Counted from the first letter of the stretch, positions 26,978 through 36,759 are shown. The stretch: DNA of 55,413 nt from an uncultured Flavobacteriales bacterium (GCA_905480125.1 CAJQPE010000027.1:1-55413); one strand, 5' to 3'. Numbers and translations: made by a program. The notes: generated from the letters alone by a model not told the origin.

Positions 26978-27643
26978 TTAAGATGATTCTATTCGTCCAT
27001 CTTTTAAACGAATAATTCGTTGAGTTTTTTCAGCAATATCATTCTCATGGGTTACAATAACTAAAGTGATACCTTCCTTATTTATTTCCTGTAACAAACT
27101 CATCACGTCTTGGGAAGTTGCTGAATCCAGAGCGCCAGTTGGCTCATCGGCAAAAATGACTTTAGGTTTGGCAATCAATGCCCTAGCAATAGCAACTCTT
27201 TGTTTTTGACCTCCAGATAGCTCGTTTGGCATATGGTTAGCCCAATCTACTAGTCCAACTTTGTCAAGGTAATCAAGAGCAATTGCATTTCTTTTTTTTC
27301 GACTTATCCCTTGATAGTATAAAGGAAGAGCTACATTCTCAACTGAATTTTTAAATGAGATTAGATTAAACGACTGAAATACGAATCCTAGAAATGTGTT
27401 ACGAAATTCAGCAGATTTTCGTTCTGATAGATTTTTTACTAAAATATTATTAAGGTAGTATTCACCAGCATCATAATCATCAAGAATACCAAGAATATTA
27501 AGCATAGTGGATTTACCTGACCCAGAAGATCCCATGATTGAAACCATTTCACCTTCCTTAATGTGAACATCGATATCTTTCAATACATGGAGACTATTTT
27601 TCCCCATTTTATAAGATTTGTTAATCTTCTGCAGTTTAATCAC
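26978..27643 (-). CDS. ABC transporter ATP-binding protein, MacB/LolD type
   Basis: A 221-residue ATPase with Walker A (GSSGSGKSTMLN), Q-loop (GFVFQSFNLI), signature (ELSGGQKQRVAIARA), Walker B (KVIFADEPTGALD) and H-loop (IVTHENDIA). The GALDS stretch is typical of the LolD/MacB branch. The start codon is GTG at 27643. As first gene of the exporter unit it powers the two permeases downstream. Confidence 0.95.
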   Translation of the reverse strand: MIKLQKINKSYKMGKNSLHVLKDIDVHIKEGEMVSIMGSSGSGKSTMLNILGILDDYDAGEYYLNNILVKNLSERKSAEFRNTFLGFVFQSFNLISFKNSVENVALPLYYQGISRKKRNAIALDYLDKVGLVDWANHMPNELSGGQKQRVAIARALIAKPKVIFADEPTGALDSATSQDVMSLLQEINKEGITLVIVTHENDIAEKTQRIIRLKDGRIESS

Positions 27644-27799
27644 AAAACGAATTTACTAAGGAATTATCAAATTAGGAGATAAAATATAATGGAGGGCAGT
27701 GCTTCTGATAAGTGGTTTAAACGCGTGATGAAGTTAGAAATCAAAGAATGCTAGACATTAGATGATTTTATTAAGGTTTATAACCGTAAATTTGATCTA

Positions 27800-28177
27800 A
27801 TGCGAAAATTAGGTGCAATATTGTTACTCTTCTTCTTCTTAGCCCCAACTTTAGGTTTCTGTGTGCATAAACACTATTGTGGAAATTATCTAAAAGAGGT
27901 AAATCTATTTGTTGATGCAAATGAAGACAATTGCTGTGATGATTGGGAAAAGGTAGCAGATTGTTGTAATGACCAAGAGTATGTTTACCAGCTAGATTTA
28001 GATTATTCAGCAAATAATTCTTTTAAAGATTTATTGCCAAACTTCTTTCTTTTAAGTGTGAGTCATTTTTCTTCTTTTGTATTTGAAAAAGATAAGAAAT
28101 TTTCATCTTTTTTATATTATAAACCACCTATTTATTCTAGCGATATACCAATTTTGGTACAGTCATTCTTGATTTGA
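27800..28177 (+). CDS. HYC_CC_PP-family small cysteine-rich protein
   Basis: A 125-residue exported protein. After a signal-peptide-like segment (LGAILLLFFFLAPTLGFCV) it shows HYC (25-27), two Cys-Cys pairs (45-46 and 55-56, in NCCDD and DCCND) and a late PP (109-110, KPPIYSS). This order defines the HYC_CC_PP family of Bacteroidota, of unknown function, usually beside a TonB-dependent receptor. The receptor gene follows 66 bases downstream here. The His/Cys content suggests metal (perhaps copper) binding, which is inference. A TAAATTTG element ends only five bases before the ATG, so the transcript may be nearly leaderless. Confidence 0.85.
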   Translation: MRKLGAILLLFFFLAPTLGFCVHKHYCGNYLKEVNLFVDANEDNCCDDWEKVADCCNDQEYVYQLDLDYSANNSFKDLLPNFFLLSVSHFSSFVFEKDKKFSSFLYYKPPIYSSDIPILVQSFLI

Positions 28178-28243
28178 TTTTAGATAGTTTTTCCCGTTTT
28201 CCGTGGAATTCTTAATTGTCTATTATCATAAAAATCAAGTAAA

Positions 28244-30454
28244 ATGAAACATCTATTATTTATTACAATTTTAATCTTAGCCTCATGGATTACCAATGCC
28301 CAGTATATAAATGGGCATATCGATGAAGAAGATGAAACACCAATGTTTGGGGTCAATGTCTATTGGGCTGAAACGACCATTGGAACTACAACTAATTCCA
28401 GCGGAAAGTTTATTTTATTGGCTCCAAAAAAATATCCTGCACTGCTTGTTGCCAGTTTTGTAGGTTATAAAAATGATACAATAAAGGTAAAATCAAAAAA
28501 TCAAGTTATCCATCTGTATATGCACAGTAGTTTAAATCTGAATGAGTTCATAGTTGAGGAGCGAGAAGATGCAACTAAATTAAATACAATGAATTCGATT
28601 AATATGGAGGAGTTGGGTGCTAATGAATTAGGTAAGGCAGCATGTTGCAACTTGTCCGAAAGTTTTGAGACGAATGCATCAGTTGATGTAGTTTATTCTG
28701 ATGCAGTTTCTGGAGCTAAAAAAATTCAGATGTTAGGTTTAGATGGTATTTATACTCAATTGATGTTTGAAAACATTCCTAATGTTCGTGGCCTGTCTTC
28801 TCCTTATGGGTTATCTTTTATTCCAGGGACCTGGATAGAGTCGATACAAATAACAAAAGGAACAGGTTCTGTTGTAAACGGATACGAGCCAATAACTGGT
28901 CAAATAAATTTAGAATATTTAAAGCCAGATGAAGCGGAAAAAATTTATGTCAATGCATATGGAAATTCTATGGGGCGTGCAGAGCTTAATTTGCACTTGT
29001 CCAGAAAGTTAAATGCTAAATGGAGCAGTATTTTATATGCGCATGGAAGTAATTTAAGTATTAAAAATGATCATAATAATGATGGTTTTTTAGATACACC
29101 ATTATACAATCAACTGAACGTTTTTAATCGATGGAAAAATACCACAAAAACACGTATGAGTCAATTTGGTTTTAGAGTATTATTTGATGACAAACTTGGT
29201 GGACAAATTAATTTTGATAACATAGAATCCCCATTTAACGAAAGCTATGGTGTTGGCATAAATTCAAAGCAGTACGAGTTTTTTGGTAAAACAGGTTTTT
29301 TATTGCCAAGCAGACCAAATGCAAGCATCGGGCTTCTTGCCAATATAAAACGTCATGAGCAGGTTTCGTTTTTCGGTAATTCTTTTGGTACCTCAAGAAA
29401 TTATGTTGGTGAAGAAAATAGTGTCTATTTCAATGCAATTTATCAGGGGATATTAAAAACTACTGATAATAAGATTAAGATGGGCCTTAGTTTTATTGCT
29501 GATGATTATAAAGAAAATTTCAACGACTCATCTTATTCACGAACTGAATATGTACCGGGTGTTTTCGGAGAGTATACATATTCGCGTGATAAGAAGTATT
29601 CTTTGGTTCTTGGTTTGCGAGAAGATTATCATAATTTATATGGGTTAAAAACTACTCCCCGTGTTCATTTTAAATGGAACTTTAAGGAGCGCTCTGTATT
29701 TCGTTTAACGGGCGGTAGTGGTTTTAGAACACCAAATGTAATTGTAGAAAATGCGTCTGTTTTTGCTAGCTCACGAAAATTAATTGTTGAAGAGGTATTG
29801 TTGCCGGAAGAAGCTTGGAATACTGGTGTGTCTTTAATTCACAAATTTCAAATATTAGGGAGAGAAACATCAATAAGTACCGACTATTATTACACTTTTT
29901 TTACAAACCAAGCGATATTAGATTTAGATCAAAATGCACAAGAGATTCATATATATAATTTGGACGGTCAATCGTATTCTCACAGTTTTCAAATCGATTG
30001 GATGATTGAACCCCTCGAGCGTCTAGAGATTAAAGTTGCTTACAAGCATTATGACGTAAAGTCAACATATAATGGAATTTTGAATCAAAAGCCTTTGGTT
30101 CCAATGGATAGAGGACTTATTAATCTTAGCTATGAAACAAGCAACACGAAATGGCAATTTGATGTAAATGCAAAAATATTTGGTCAAAGCAGACTTCCAA
30201 ATACTGCTCAAAATCCAGTAGAATATCAGTTAAGTGAGTATAGCGACGAATATTATACGCTAAGTGCTCAAATTAAGAGACGATTCAAATTAATGGAATA
30301 CTATATAGGTATAGAAAATGCACTGGCATACAAACAACCTAATGCTATAATTGCCGCAAGTGATCCTTACGGTAATTATTTTGACGCATCTATGATATAT
30401 GGGCCGGTGAATGGTCGAGTTATATACGGTGGTGTTAGATTTAAACTGAAGTAA
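28244..30454 (+). CDS. TonB-dependent receptor with N-terminal CarboxypepD-reg-like domain (Cys-Cys plug type)
   Basis: A 736-residue outer-membrane receptor. It has a signal peptide (MKHLLFITILILASWITNAQ), a carboxypeptidase-regulatory-like domain (about 22-95), a plug domain (about 105-230) and a 22-strand barrel ending in RVIYGGVRFKLK. The plug carries an unusual vicinal Cys134-Cys135 in KAACCNLSESFETNASVD, then GAKKIQMLGLDG. Receptors of this subtype are found beside HYC_CC_PP proteins; the shared Cys pairs hint at a common metal ligand. The substrate is not known. Transcribed with, or right after, the HYC_CC_PP gene. Confidence 0.92.
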   Translation: MKHLLFITILILASWITNAQYINGHIDEEDETPMFGVNVYWAETTIGTTTNSSGKFILLAPKKYPALLVASFVGYKNDTIKVKSKNQVIHLYMHSSLNLNEFIVEEREDATKLNTMNSINMEELGANELGKAACCNLSESFETNASVDVVYSDAVSGAKKIQMLGLDGIYTQLMFENIPNVRGLSSPYGLSFIPGTWIESIQITKGTGSVVNGYEPITGQINLEYLKPDEAEKIYVNAYGNSMGRAELNLHLSRKLNAKWSSILYAHGSNLSIKNDHNNDGFLDTPLYNQLNVFNRWKNTTKTRMSQFGFRVLFDDKLGGQINFDNIESPFNESYGVGINSKQYEFFGKTGFLLPSRPNASIGLLANIKRHEQVSFFGNSFGTSRNYVGEENSVYFNAIYQGILKTTDNKIKMGLSFIADDYKENFNDSSYSRTEYVPGVFGEYTYSRDKKYSLVLGLREDYHNLYGLKTTPRVHFKWNFKERSVFRLTGGSGFRTPNVIVENASVFASSRKLIVEEVLLPEEAWNTGVSLIHKFQILGRETSISTDYYYTFFTNQAILDLDQNAQEIHIYNLDGQSYSHSFQIDWMIEPLERLEIKVAYKHYDVKSTYNGILNQKPLVPMDRGLINLSYETSNTKWQFDVNAKIFGQSRLPNTAQNPVEYQLSEYSDEYYTLSAQIKRRFKLMEYYIGIENALAYKQPNAIIAASDPYGNYFDASMIYGPVNGRVIYGGVRFKLK

Positions 30455-30622
30455 AACAGCTTTAATTTTAACCATAAAGTTCACCAATTATAAATTTAGT
30501 TAACCATTCATGGAGTTAATTGTTATTCTAAAAGATGATAGCACTCCAAGTGGGAAATTAATGACAAAATAAATCTGCGACCTTAAATGTTAAAAGTATT
30601 TACTTTCGGAAAAATTAAAATT

Positions 30623-32341
30623 ATGATTAAGATAATAAATCTGTTTATTCTATTGGCGCTGGTTCCTTTTAGCTTGATGGCGCAAACTTCCGATAATATT
30701 GACTTTTGCGGTGTAAATGCTCAAGATGGTCAGCTAATTAAGCAAAGAATGCTTGATAATAGAGCTAGCATTGATAAGTCTGTTATCGATCAACTTAGGG
30801 CAAGTCGATCTATAACCTATATACCGATTACTTTTCATCTAATAGGAGACGACAATGGCTTAGGATATATGGATTTGGATGATGTTTTTAGACAAGTCTG
30901 CTCATTAAATGAACTATATAGTGCTCAAGACGTTCAGTTTTATGTCAATTTTCCTTTTAGATATATCGATAGCCAAGACCATTATGAAGACATGGATAAT
31001 GCTTCAAGTAATTTTTTAACTCAACAAAAAGATGCTAATTCATTAAATATTTTTGCGGGACCATCGATATTAAATCAATCTGCTAGTTTTTATACTCCTC
31101 AGGGAGATTGGTTATTTTTATTAACAGCAATGGCTCAAGGCGATGCAACTACTCTGGCGCATGAAATTGGTCACTTGTTTACATTGCCGCATACCTTTGT
31201 TGGTTGGGAAAGTATAGATGCGAGAGATTATGAAGGAGGACCTTCACCTGCTTCTTTAGGAGGATGGTGGTCAAGTGATGTTGAGTTGGAGACTAGAGGT
31301 GCTGGTAAGAATTGTAATTCAGCTGCTGATGGTTTCTGTGATACTCCAGCAGACTATGTTTCTTATAGAGCCCCATGTCCAATGACAAACGATTTAAGAG
31401 ATCCGACTAATGTTGCTATTGATCCTGATGAAACAAACATTATGAGTTATTATTTTGACGAATGTGTGTTTTATTTCTCACAAGAGCAGCGAGATGCTGT
31501 CATGACAGATATAATCAATCGAGGCTGGGATAATTTCAACCCCCCGGCTAGTTTGGTTAATTTAGATGGTGCGATTGCAACACAAAATTCACCTATTAAT
31601 CTAGATACAGTGGGCATACCAATCAATAATGAATTTACATTGCAATGGGATGCCGTAAATGGAGCAGAAGGCTATTTAATTACGCTTGCAAGAACTCACG
31701 CTGTTGCACCAGTTAATTTAGAAGTGATATTTGAAGAAATGATAATGGGTGAAACTACAACTAGTTATGTTATCGATACTACATTACTTTCTAATCCTGA
31801 ACATTATAGGTGGAGAATTACACCAATAAATAGTTTTAAACCATGTGCGGATTTTGGAGATTATCAGCGCTTTTATGTAAGCGGAACAAGTAACGCTGAC
31901 GCAGGTGATAGTAATGGAAATGGAATTTTTGATGAAGGTGAAATAGCAGGAGATATAAACGGTGATGGTACAATTGGAACTGGAGAAATTACTGGAGACA
32001 CCAATGGTAACGGAGTAATTGATGGTGCTGAGGTATTGAATGATGCAAACGGTGATGGTGTTTTTAACGAGCAAGATATAAATGGAATAGGCTCTCATTC
32101 TCAATTGACAGGCATAGAACTTTACCCGAACCCAGCTAATAGTTATATAACGATTGATTTTGGTAGTAGTAATGACATTAACCAACTAGTGATAGTGGAT
32201 ATTTCTGGGAAAGAAGTGCTGACACAAGAGGTAAATACAACTGCTCATCAAGTAGATATTCAACGATTAAGCTCAGGAGTGTATAATATTTGTTTGAGTA
32301 ATGGAGCTAGATTCGCTTATTTCAAGTTTGTGAAATTGTAG
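30623..32341 (+). CDS. Secreted M43-type zinc metalloprotease with T9SS sorting domain
   Basis: A 572-residue secreted protein (start at ATG 30623; an ATG at 30587 would add 12 residues). It has a signal peptide ending at LMAQ and a metalloprotease domain with the zinc motif HEIGHLFTLPH (His180, Glu181, His184, His190), cysteines around it (CNSAADGFCDTPADY), and the Met-turn NIMSYYFDEC, as in the pappalysin/M43 family. A fibronectin-like region follows, then four tandem calcium-type repeats of the form D-x-N-G-x-G-x-x-x-x-x-E (about 425-490), then a T9SS type A sorting domain (ELYPNPANSYITIDF to the end). It should be exported across the outer membrane and cleaved or anchored. A TACTTTCG element at 30601-30608 supports the chosen start. 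Confidence 0.88.
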   Translation: MIKIINLFILLALVPFSLMAQTSDNIDFCGVNAQDGQLIKQRMLDNRASIDKSVIDQLRASRSITYIPITFHLIGDDNGLGYMDLDDVFRQVCSLNELYSAQDVQFYVNFPFRYIDSQDHYEDMDNASSNFLTQQKDANSLNIFAGPSILNQSASFYTPQGDWLFLLTAMAQGDATTLAHEIGHLFTLPHTFVGWESIDARDYEGGPSPASLGGWWSSDVELETRGAGKNCNSAADGFCDTPADYVSYRAPCPMTNDLRDPTNVAIDPDETNIMSYYFDECVFYFSQEQRDAVMTDIINRGWDNFNPPASLVNLDGAIATQNSPINLDTVGIPINNEFTLQWDAVNGAEGYLITLARTHAVAPVNLEVIFEEMIMGETTTSYVIDTTLLSNPEHYRWRITPINSFKPCADFGDYQRFYVSGTSNADAGDSNGNGIFDEGEIAGDINGDGTIGTGEITGDTNGNGVIDGAEVLNDANGDGVFNEQDINGIGSHSQLTGIELYPNPANSYITIDFGSSNDINQLVIVDISGKEVLTQEVNTTAHQVDIQRLSSGVYNICLSNGARFAYFKFVKL

Positions 32342-32348
32342 AAGGTTC

Positions 32349-33332
32349 CTACTCTTTAATAAATTTAAAAGTGGTCAACTCTTCGTTGTTGAACAGTTGA
32401 AGAAAGTAAATCCCAGATTTCAAATGATTTATTTCTAGGGTTTGGTGTGTTGAATAGCTACAATTATGGACAGTTTTTCCTTGAACATTGATAACGGAAA
32501 GTTCATAAGTCGCATTTGCTTCCAAACCTGTAATTGCAAATAATCCATTATTTGGGTTGGGGTATATAGTGATTGGTGTTTTGAAATTAAAATCAGATAA
32601 ACCAACGTTGCAGGGGAAACTGTTTACTTTTTGATAGAATGTTAGTTCTATAGTCATAGTTGTACTTATTCCATCAGGACTTCCATCGTAAATCCAATCA
32701 TGGTAATCGTATATTTTACCAAGGCCAAGTGCATATTTTTTCTCAACTTTATCATGGCTTCCTCCAAGTGGTCCGAAGTAACCATCTAAATGTCTTTTAT
32801 AATAAGACCAAATTGTGTCATTACAATCGATAATGGGTCCGTAAGTTATAGTGTCAGCTCTAATGTCCTGATCCCAAAACCCATTGATAGAGCTTAGTAT
32901 AGAATCAATTTCCTCTGAACAATTTGTGTTCCAGTCAGATATGTGTTGGTATATGCAGCTGTCAGGAATAAGTTGCCCAGCTGTATCAAATATTGTGTCT
33001 GGCCAAAATGAGATAGTGTCATATTGAGTAAATAGGAATGGAAACCCATTAAAACTAACAGTCAAAGAATCAATTCCCGCACTGTTTGATTGCCCACCAT
33101 TCCAATAACACATTTGTGCTGTCTCAAAATGGTAGGTAATGTAATTTCCGTTTGTCGTTTTACTCGTAACTTCTTTTAGTAAGTTACAGCCCATTTGATT
33201 ATCATAATTGATGTAATACCCATACTTATCACCAACTTCAAAATCCCAAATTTCACCCAAAGTAGGCATATTCTGCCCCGTTAGAATAAGAGAAGAGCAC
33301 GTAAGAATAAGTACCATTGAAAATCTTTCCAT
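32349..33332 (-). CDS. Secreted protein with T9SS sorting domain, unknown function
   Basis: A 327-residue protein with a signal peptide (RFSMVLILTCSSLILTGQ) and a C-terminal T9SS type A sorting domain (about 255-327, ITIYPNPNNGLFAITGLEAN with a GIYFLQLF strand). The middle 230 residues are rich in Trp, Tyr, Asp and Cys (IWDFEVGDKYGYYINYD) and match no family I recognise. It converges on the metalloprotease gene with only seven bases between the stops. Confidence 0.82.
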   Translation of the reverse strand: MERFSMVLILTCSSLILTGQNMPTLGEIWDFEVGDKYGYYINYDNQMGCNLLKEVTSKTTNGNYITYHFETAQMCYWNGGQSNSAGIDSLTVSFNGFPFLFTQYDTISFWPDTIFDTAGQLIPDSCIYQHISDWNTNCSEEIDSILSSINGFWDQDIRADTITYGPIIDCNDTIWSYYKRHLDGYFGPLGGSHDKVEKKYALGLGKIYDYHDWIYDGSPDGISTTMTIELTFYQKVNSFPCNVGLSDFNFKTPITIYPNPNNGLFAITGLEANATYELSVINVQGKTVHNCSYSTHQTLEINHLKSGIYFLQLFNNEELTTFKFIKE

Positions 33333-33427
33333 TCTTCAAATGTATCACGTTTCCCCCAACAAAAAATCGTTAATAACTAATCTCTTACTTGCTCAAGAGT
33401 GATTTAATTGCTGGTCATATTTGCAAC

Positions 33428-34912
33428 ATGGCAGCATGGTTGATCGCTAGTTTTATTGTTGGATACTTTGTAGTACTTATTGGTATCTCTCATTTCACAG
33501 GGAAAAGTGATGATAATAAGGCATTTTTTAAAGGTAACAATTCTTCACCTTGGTATATTGTAGCATTCGGAATGATAGGCGCTTCGCTATCAGGGGTTAC
33601 TTTTATATCTGTGCCCGGTTGGGTAGGAAATGAAGCCAATCAGTTTAGCTATATGCAAGCGGTACTGGGATATTTTGTTGGATATATAATCGTTGCTTAT
33701 GTGTTGTTGCCGATATACTACAAGCTCAATTTAACTTCAATTTATGAATACCTAAAGCAACGGTTTGGTTTTTGGAGTTACAAAACGGGAGCGGGGTTCT
33801 TTTTTCTGTCGCGCGTTTTGGGTGCTTCAGTTCGTTTATTACTAGTTTCAAATGTTTTGCAAGAAATTTTGTTTGATGAATGGGGTATACCCTTTGAAGC
33901 AACAGTCGTTATTTCTATTCTCCTAATTTGGATTTATACCAATAAGGGAGGTATTAAAACCATTATTTGGACCGACACCTTACAAACGGCATTTATGCTT
34001 ACATCAGTAATCGTTACAGTTTGGTTAATTAGCGATGTTCTTAATTTATCTGAACAGGGTGGCGCCATTAAAGCAATTTCAAGCAGTAGCTATTCTCAAA
34101 TTTTCTTCTTTGATGATATTATGGGAAGTAACCACTTCTTAAAACATTTTCTAGGTGGAATGTTTATTACCATTGGCATGACGGGGCTCGACCAAGATAT
34201 GATGCAGAAGAATCTTACTTGTAAAAATATAAAAGAGGCTCAAAAAAACATGCTGAGTTTAGCTGCAGTTTTGGTTGTGGTTAACTTGGTTTTTCTAGCA
34301 CTCGGGGCATTGTTGTTTATTTATGCTGATTCAACAGGAATAGGAGAGGGTATCGCTTCAGATTTGTTATTTGCTGAAATAGCGATGCATGAAAATACAG
34401 GCACTTTTATCGGCATTTTATTTTTATTAGGGTTAATTGCTGCCGCATACAGTAGTGCAGATTCTGCATTAACATCGTTAACGACTTCTTTTTCAGTAGA
34501 CTTCTTAAACTTAGAATCGAAATCCGATATTGAACAAAAGACACTTAGAAAAGCTGTACATATTGCGATATCTGTTGTGCTTGTTTTGGTTGTAATTCTC
34601 TTAAAATATACTACCTCGCAAAGCGCAATTGGTTTACTGATGAAATTTGCTGGGTTTACATATGGTCCTTTAATAGGTTTGTTTTTCTTTGGAATAATTA
34701 CGAAACGAACGATTATTGACAATTTAGTGTTGCCTGTGAGTTTTTTAGTACCTTCAATTATTGGTATATTATGGTTTTATTCGACTGGTGCTCCTGGCAT
34801 TGAAAAAGGAGAATTAGGAATTTTTGGAAGCTACAGATTCGGCTTCGAAATTATTATTTACAATGCTGTTTTAGCATTTTTAGCATTTTCATGTATAAGC
34901 CGTAAGGCTTAA
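33428..34912 (+). CDS. Sodium:solute symporter (SSS family)
   Basis: A 494-residue membrane protein with about 13 hydrophobic segments and SSS-family motifs: GASLSGVTFISVPGWV, RFGFWSYKTGAGFFFLSR, GMTGLDQDMMQKNLTCKN and GLIAAAYSSADSALTSLTTSF (sodium site serines). It imports an unknown small solute with sodium. I chose the ATG at 33428; a TTG at 33389 would add 13 residues that do not look like the family. The gene diverges from the T9SS protein gene at 33332. Confidence 0.9.
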   Translation: MAAWLIASFIVGYFVVLIGISHFTGKSDDNKAFFKGNNSSPWYIVAFGMIGASLSGVTFISVPGWVGNEANQFSYMQAVLGYFVGYIIVAYVLLPIYYKLNLTSIYEYLKQRFGFWSYKTGAGFFFLSRVLGASVRLLLVSNVLQEILFDEWGIPFEATVVISILLIWIYTNKGGIKTIIWTDTLQTAFMLTSVIVTVWLISDVLNLSEQGGAIKAISSSSYSQIFFFDDIMGSNHFLKHFLGGMFITIGMTGLDQDMMQKNLTCKNIKEAQKNMLSLAAVLVVVNLVFLALGALLFIYADSTGIGEGIASDLLFAEIAMHENTGTFIGILFLLGLIAAAYSSADSALTSLTTSFSVDFLNLESKSDIEQKTLRKAVHIAISVVLVLVVILLKYTTSQSAIGLLMKFAGFTYGPLIGLFFFGIITKRTIIDNLVLPVSFLVPSIIGILWFYSTGAPGIEKGELGIFGSYRFGFEIIIYNAVLAFLAFSCISRKA

Positions 34913-35048
34913 TATCTGCTGAGTAAATCAAACTTTTAACTTCTAACTTTACTTTTTAAACTAAATAAATACTGTTCCTTTTTTATTCGCTTCCATTTAA
35001 TAAGTGAGAGTTAGGAAGTTTATCACGGAGCATAGACGTTCAATTCTT

Positions 35049-35064
35049 ATCAAAGCGCTTTGAT
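35049..35064. promoter_or_regulatory. 16-bp perfect palindrome, possible operator
   Basis: ATCAAAGCGCTTTGAT is a perfect palindrome 75 bases upstream of the gldM-like start. Its shape, A/T-rich arms around a central GCGC, is like operators of LacI-family regulators. No regulator gene is nearby; function is inference. Confidence 0.35.
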
Positions 35065-35139
35065 TTTTTATTGTTTAACAATCCTTTTCAGAAATTCTCG
35101 ATAAAAAGAGAAATTGATAGGGGAAAAACCTGAAAAATC

Positions 35140-36759
35140 ATGTCAGTAGGAAAAGAAACAGCAAGACAAAAAATGGTAGGCCTAATGTATTTAGTCTTAA
35201 TGGCACTGCTAGCAATGAATGTATCTAAAGATATTTTGGAAGCGTTTGTAACAGTTAATCATGGGCTTCAAAATACTGCAGAAAACTATGAAAAGAAGAA
35301 TGAGGAGGTTTATGCAGCCTTTGATAAAGCAAAAAGCATCAACCCTCAAAAAGTAACTGAATACTGGAATAAAGCACAAGAAGCGAGGAGATTATCAGTT
35401 GAGTTAACCCAGTATATTAATTCTGTTCAAAATACTGTTGTATCTAAAACAGAACAGATTACAGTGGATCAGGCAGATACGTTACAATTGAAATACGCAG
35501 AAAAGAAAGATGATTATGACACACCAACAAATATTCTCATAGGTGATTCGCACGATGGTTCAGCGGGATTGTCGGCTAATTTGCGCACACAGATTGAGCA
35601 ATTTAAAACATCACTTTTAGATTTACTTCGTGCAGAAGACCGCGATGAGTCTAAACTAGGACTTAATACAAATGAGGTGGTTGTTCATAATGGAATTGAC
35701 CATAATTGGGAGATGAATAACTTCTATCATACTCCGTTAGCGGCAACTGTTACTATTCTTTCACAAATACAAAATGAAGTAAAAAATGCGGAATACTATG
35801 TTATATCCAAGCTAATGGAAGAGTTTGGACATGAGGATATACCTTTCGATACTGTTGCAGCTAAAGTTATTGCTACAAGTAACTATGTTTTGCAGGGCGA
35901 AGATTATCAGGCACAATTGTTTTTGGCGGCTTATAGTAAAACTCAACAGCCTAACATATATATAGGGGAATACGATGCTGTAGGGAAATTGATTGGTTCA
36001 ATTAAGGATACTATATCAGTTGTCAACGGAATAGGTAACTATTCAATTCCTACACACAAGGAGGGGGTTTTTGAATATTCAGGAGCTATTCAAATGACCA
36101 CACCAAATGGAGATGTAAGATCTTTTCCTTTTCAAACGGATTATATAGTAGCTAAGCCAAACTTAGTGGTCTCACCAACGAAAATGCTAGTATTCTACAA
36201 AGGTCCAAAAAATCCTGTTGAAATTTCTGTTCCGGGTGTTGCATCGGAGAATATAGAAGTAAGAATCACAGGCGGAAACTCAATTCAAAAAATTGGCGGC
36301 GATAATTATGAAGTAGAGATTAGGAATGGTTCACCACGCCGAGTTTTCATCAATGTAAAAGCAAGAATGCCAGATGGTAGTATAAAAGATATGGGTAGAG
36401 AAGAGTTTGTTGCTAAAAATATGCCCAAACCATACGCTAGCATTGGTGGAATCGTAGGAACTGGTAAAATGTCGATTAATACAATTAAAATTCAGGCCGG
36501 CGTTAAGGCCGAATATGATCCAGAATTTGTTTTTGACCTGCCAGTGCGGGTAACTTCATATAGTGTAGAGTATCAAGCAAGAAATGGCATGTGGCTAACA
36601 TTAAATGTTGAAAATAGTTACAAGTTTGACAATGTTCTGAAAACAAAAATATTCCCGTCATTAAAAGGGGGACAGAAGGTTATGTTTAAAAATATAAAGG
36701 GAAGAAATTCAGCAGGTCAGAAATATGACCTAGATCCTGTAATAATAGAAATAATTTAG
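35140..36759 (+). CDS. gldM: GldM/PorM-like gliding and T9SS motor protein (orphan paralogue)
   Basis: A 539-residue protein with the GldM hallmark N-terminus (SVGKETARQKMVGLMYLVLM), one cytoplasmic-membrane helix (about 12-32) and a long periplasmic region that in GldM/PorM folds into four domains; the last part (KMSINTIKIQAGVKAEYDP) matches the C-terminal domain. GldM with GldL forms the proton-driven motor of type IX secretion and gliding. Normally gldM lies in a gldKLMN cluster; here gldK, gldL and gldN are all absent, so this is a dispersed gldM or a second copy. There is a 227-base gap upstream with a palindrome. Confidence 0.88.
   Translation: MSVGKETARQKMVGLMYLVLMALLAMNVSKDILEAFVTVNHGLQNTAENYEKKNEEVYAAFDKAKSINPQKVTEYWNKAQEARRLSVELTQYINSVQNTVVSKTEQITVDQADTLQLKYAEKKDDYDTPTNILIGDSHDGSAGLSANLRTQIEQFKTSLLDLLRAEDRDESKLGLNTNEVVVHNGIDHNWEMNNFYHTPLAATVTILSQIQNEVKNAEYYVISKLMEEFGHEDIPFDTVAAKVIATSNYVLQGEDYQAQLFLAAYSKTQQPNIYIGEYDAVGKLIGSIKDTISVVNGIGNYSIPTHKEGVFEYSGAIQMTTPNGDVRSFPFQTDYIVAKPNLVVSPTKMLVFYKGPKNPVEISVPGVASENIEVRITGGNSIQKIGGDNYEVEIRNGSPRRVFINVKARMPDGSIKDMGREEFVAKNMPKPYASIGGIVGTGKMSINTIKIQAGVKAEYDPEFVFDLPVRVTSYSVEYQARNGMWLTLNVENSYKFDNVLKTKIFPSLKGGQKVMFKNIKGRNSAGQKYDLDPVIIEII

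Noticed and set aside
33389-33427. TTG start for the sodium symporter
   Set aside because: The added 13 residues are not like the family; the ATG at 33428 starts directly before the first membrane helix.
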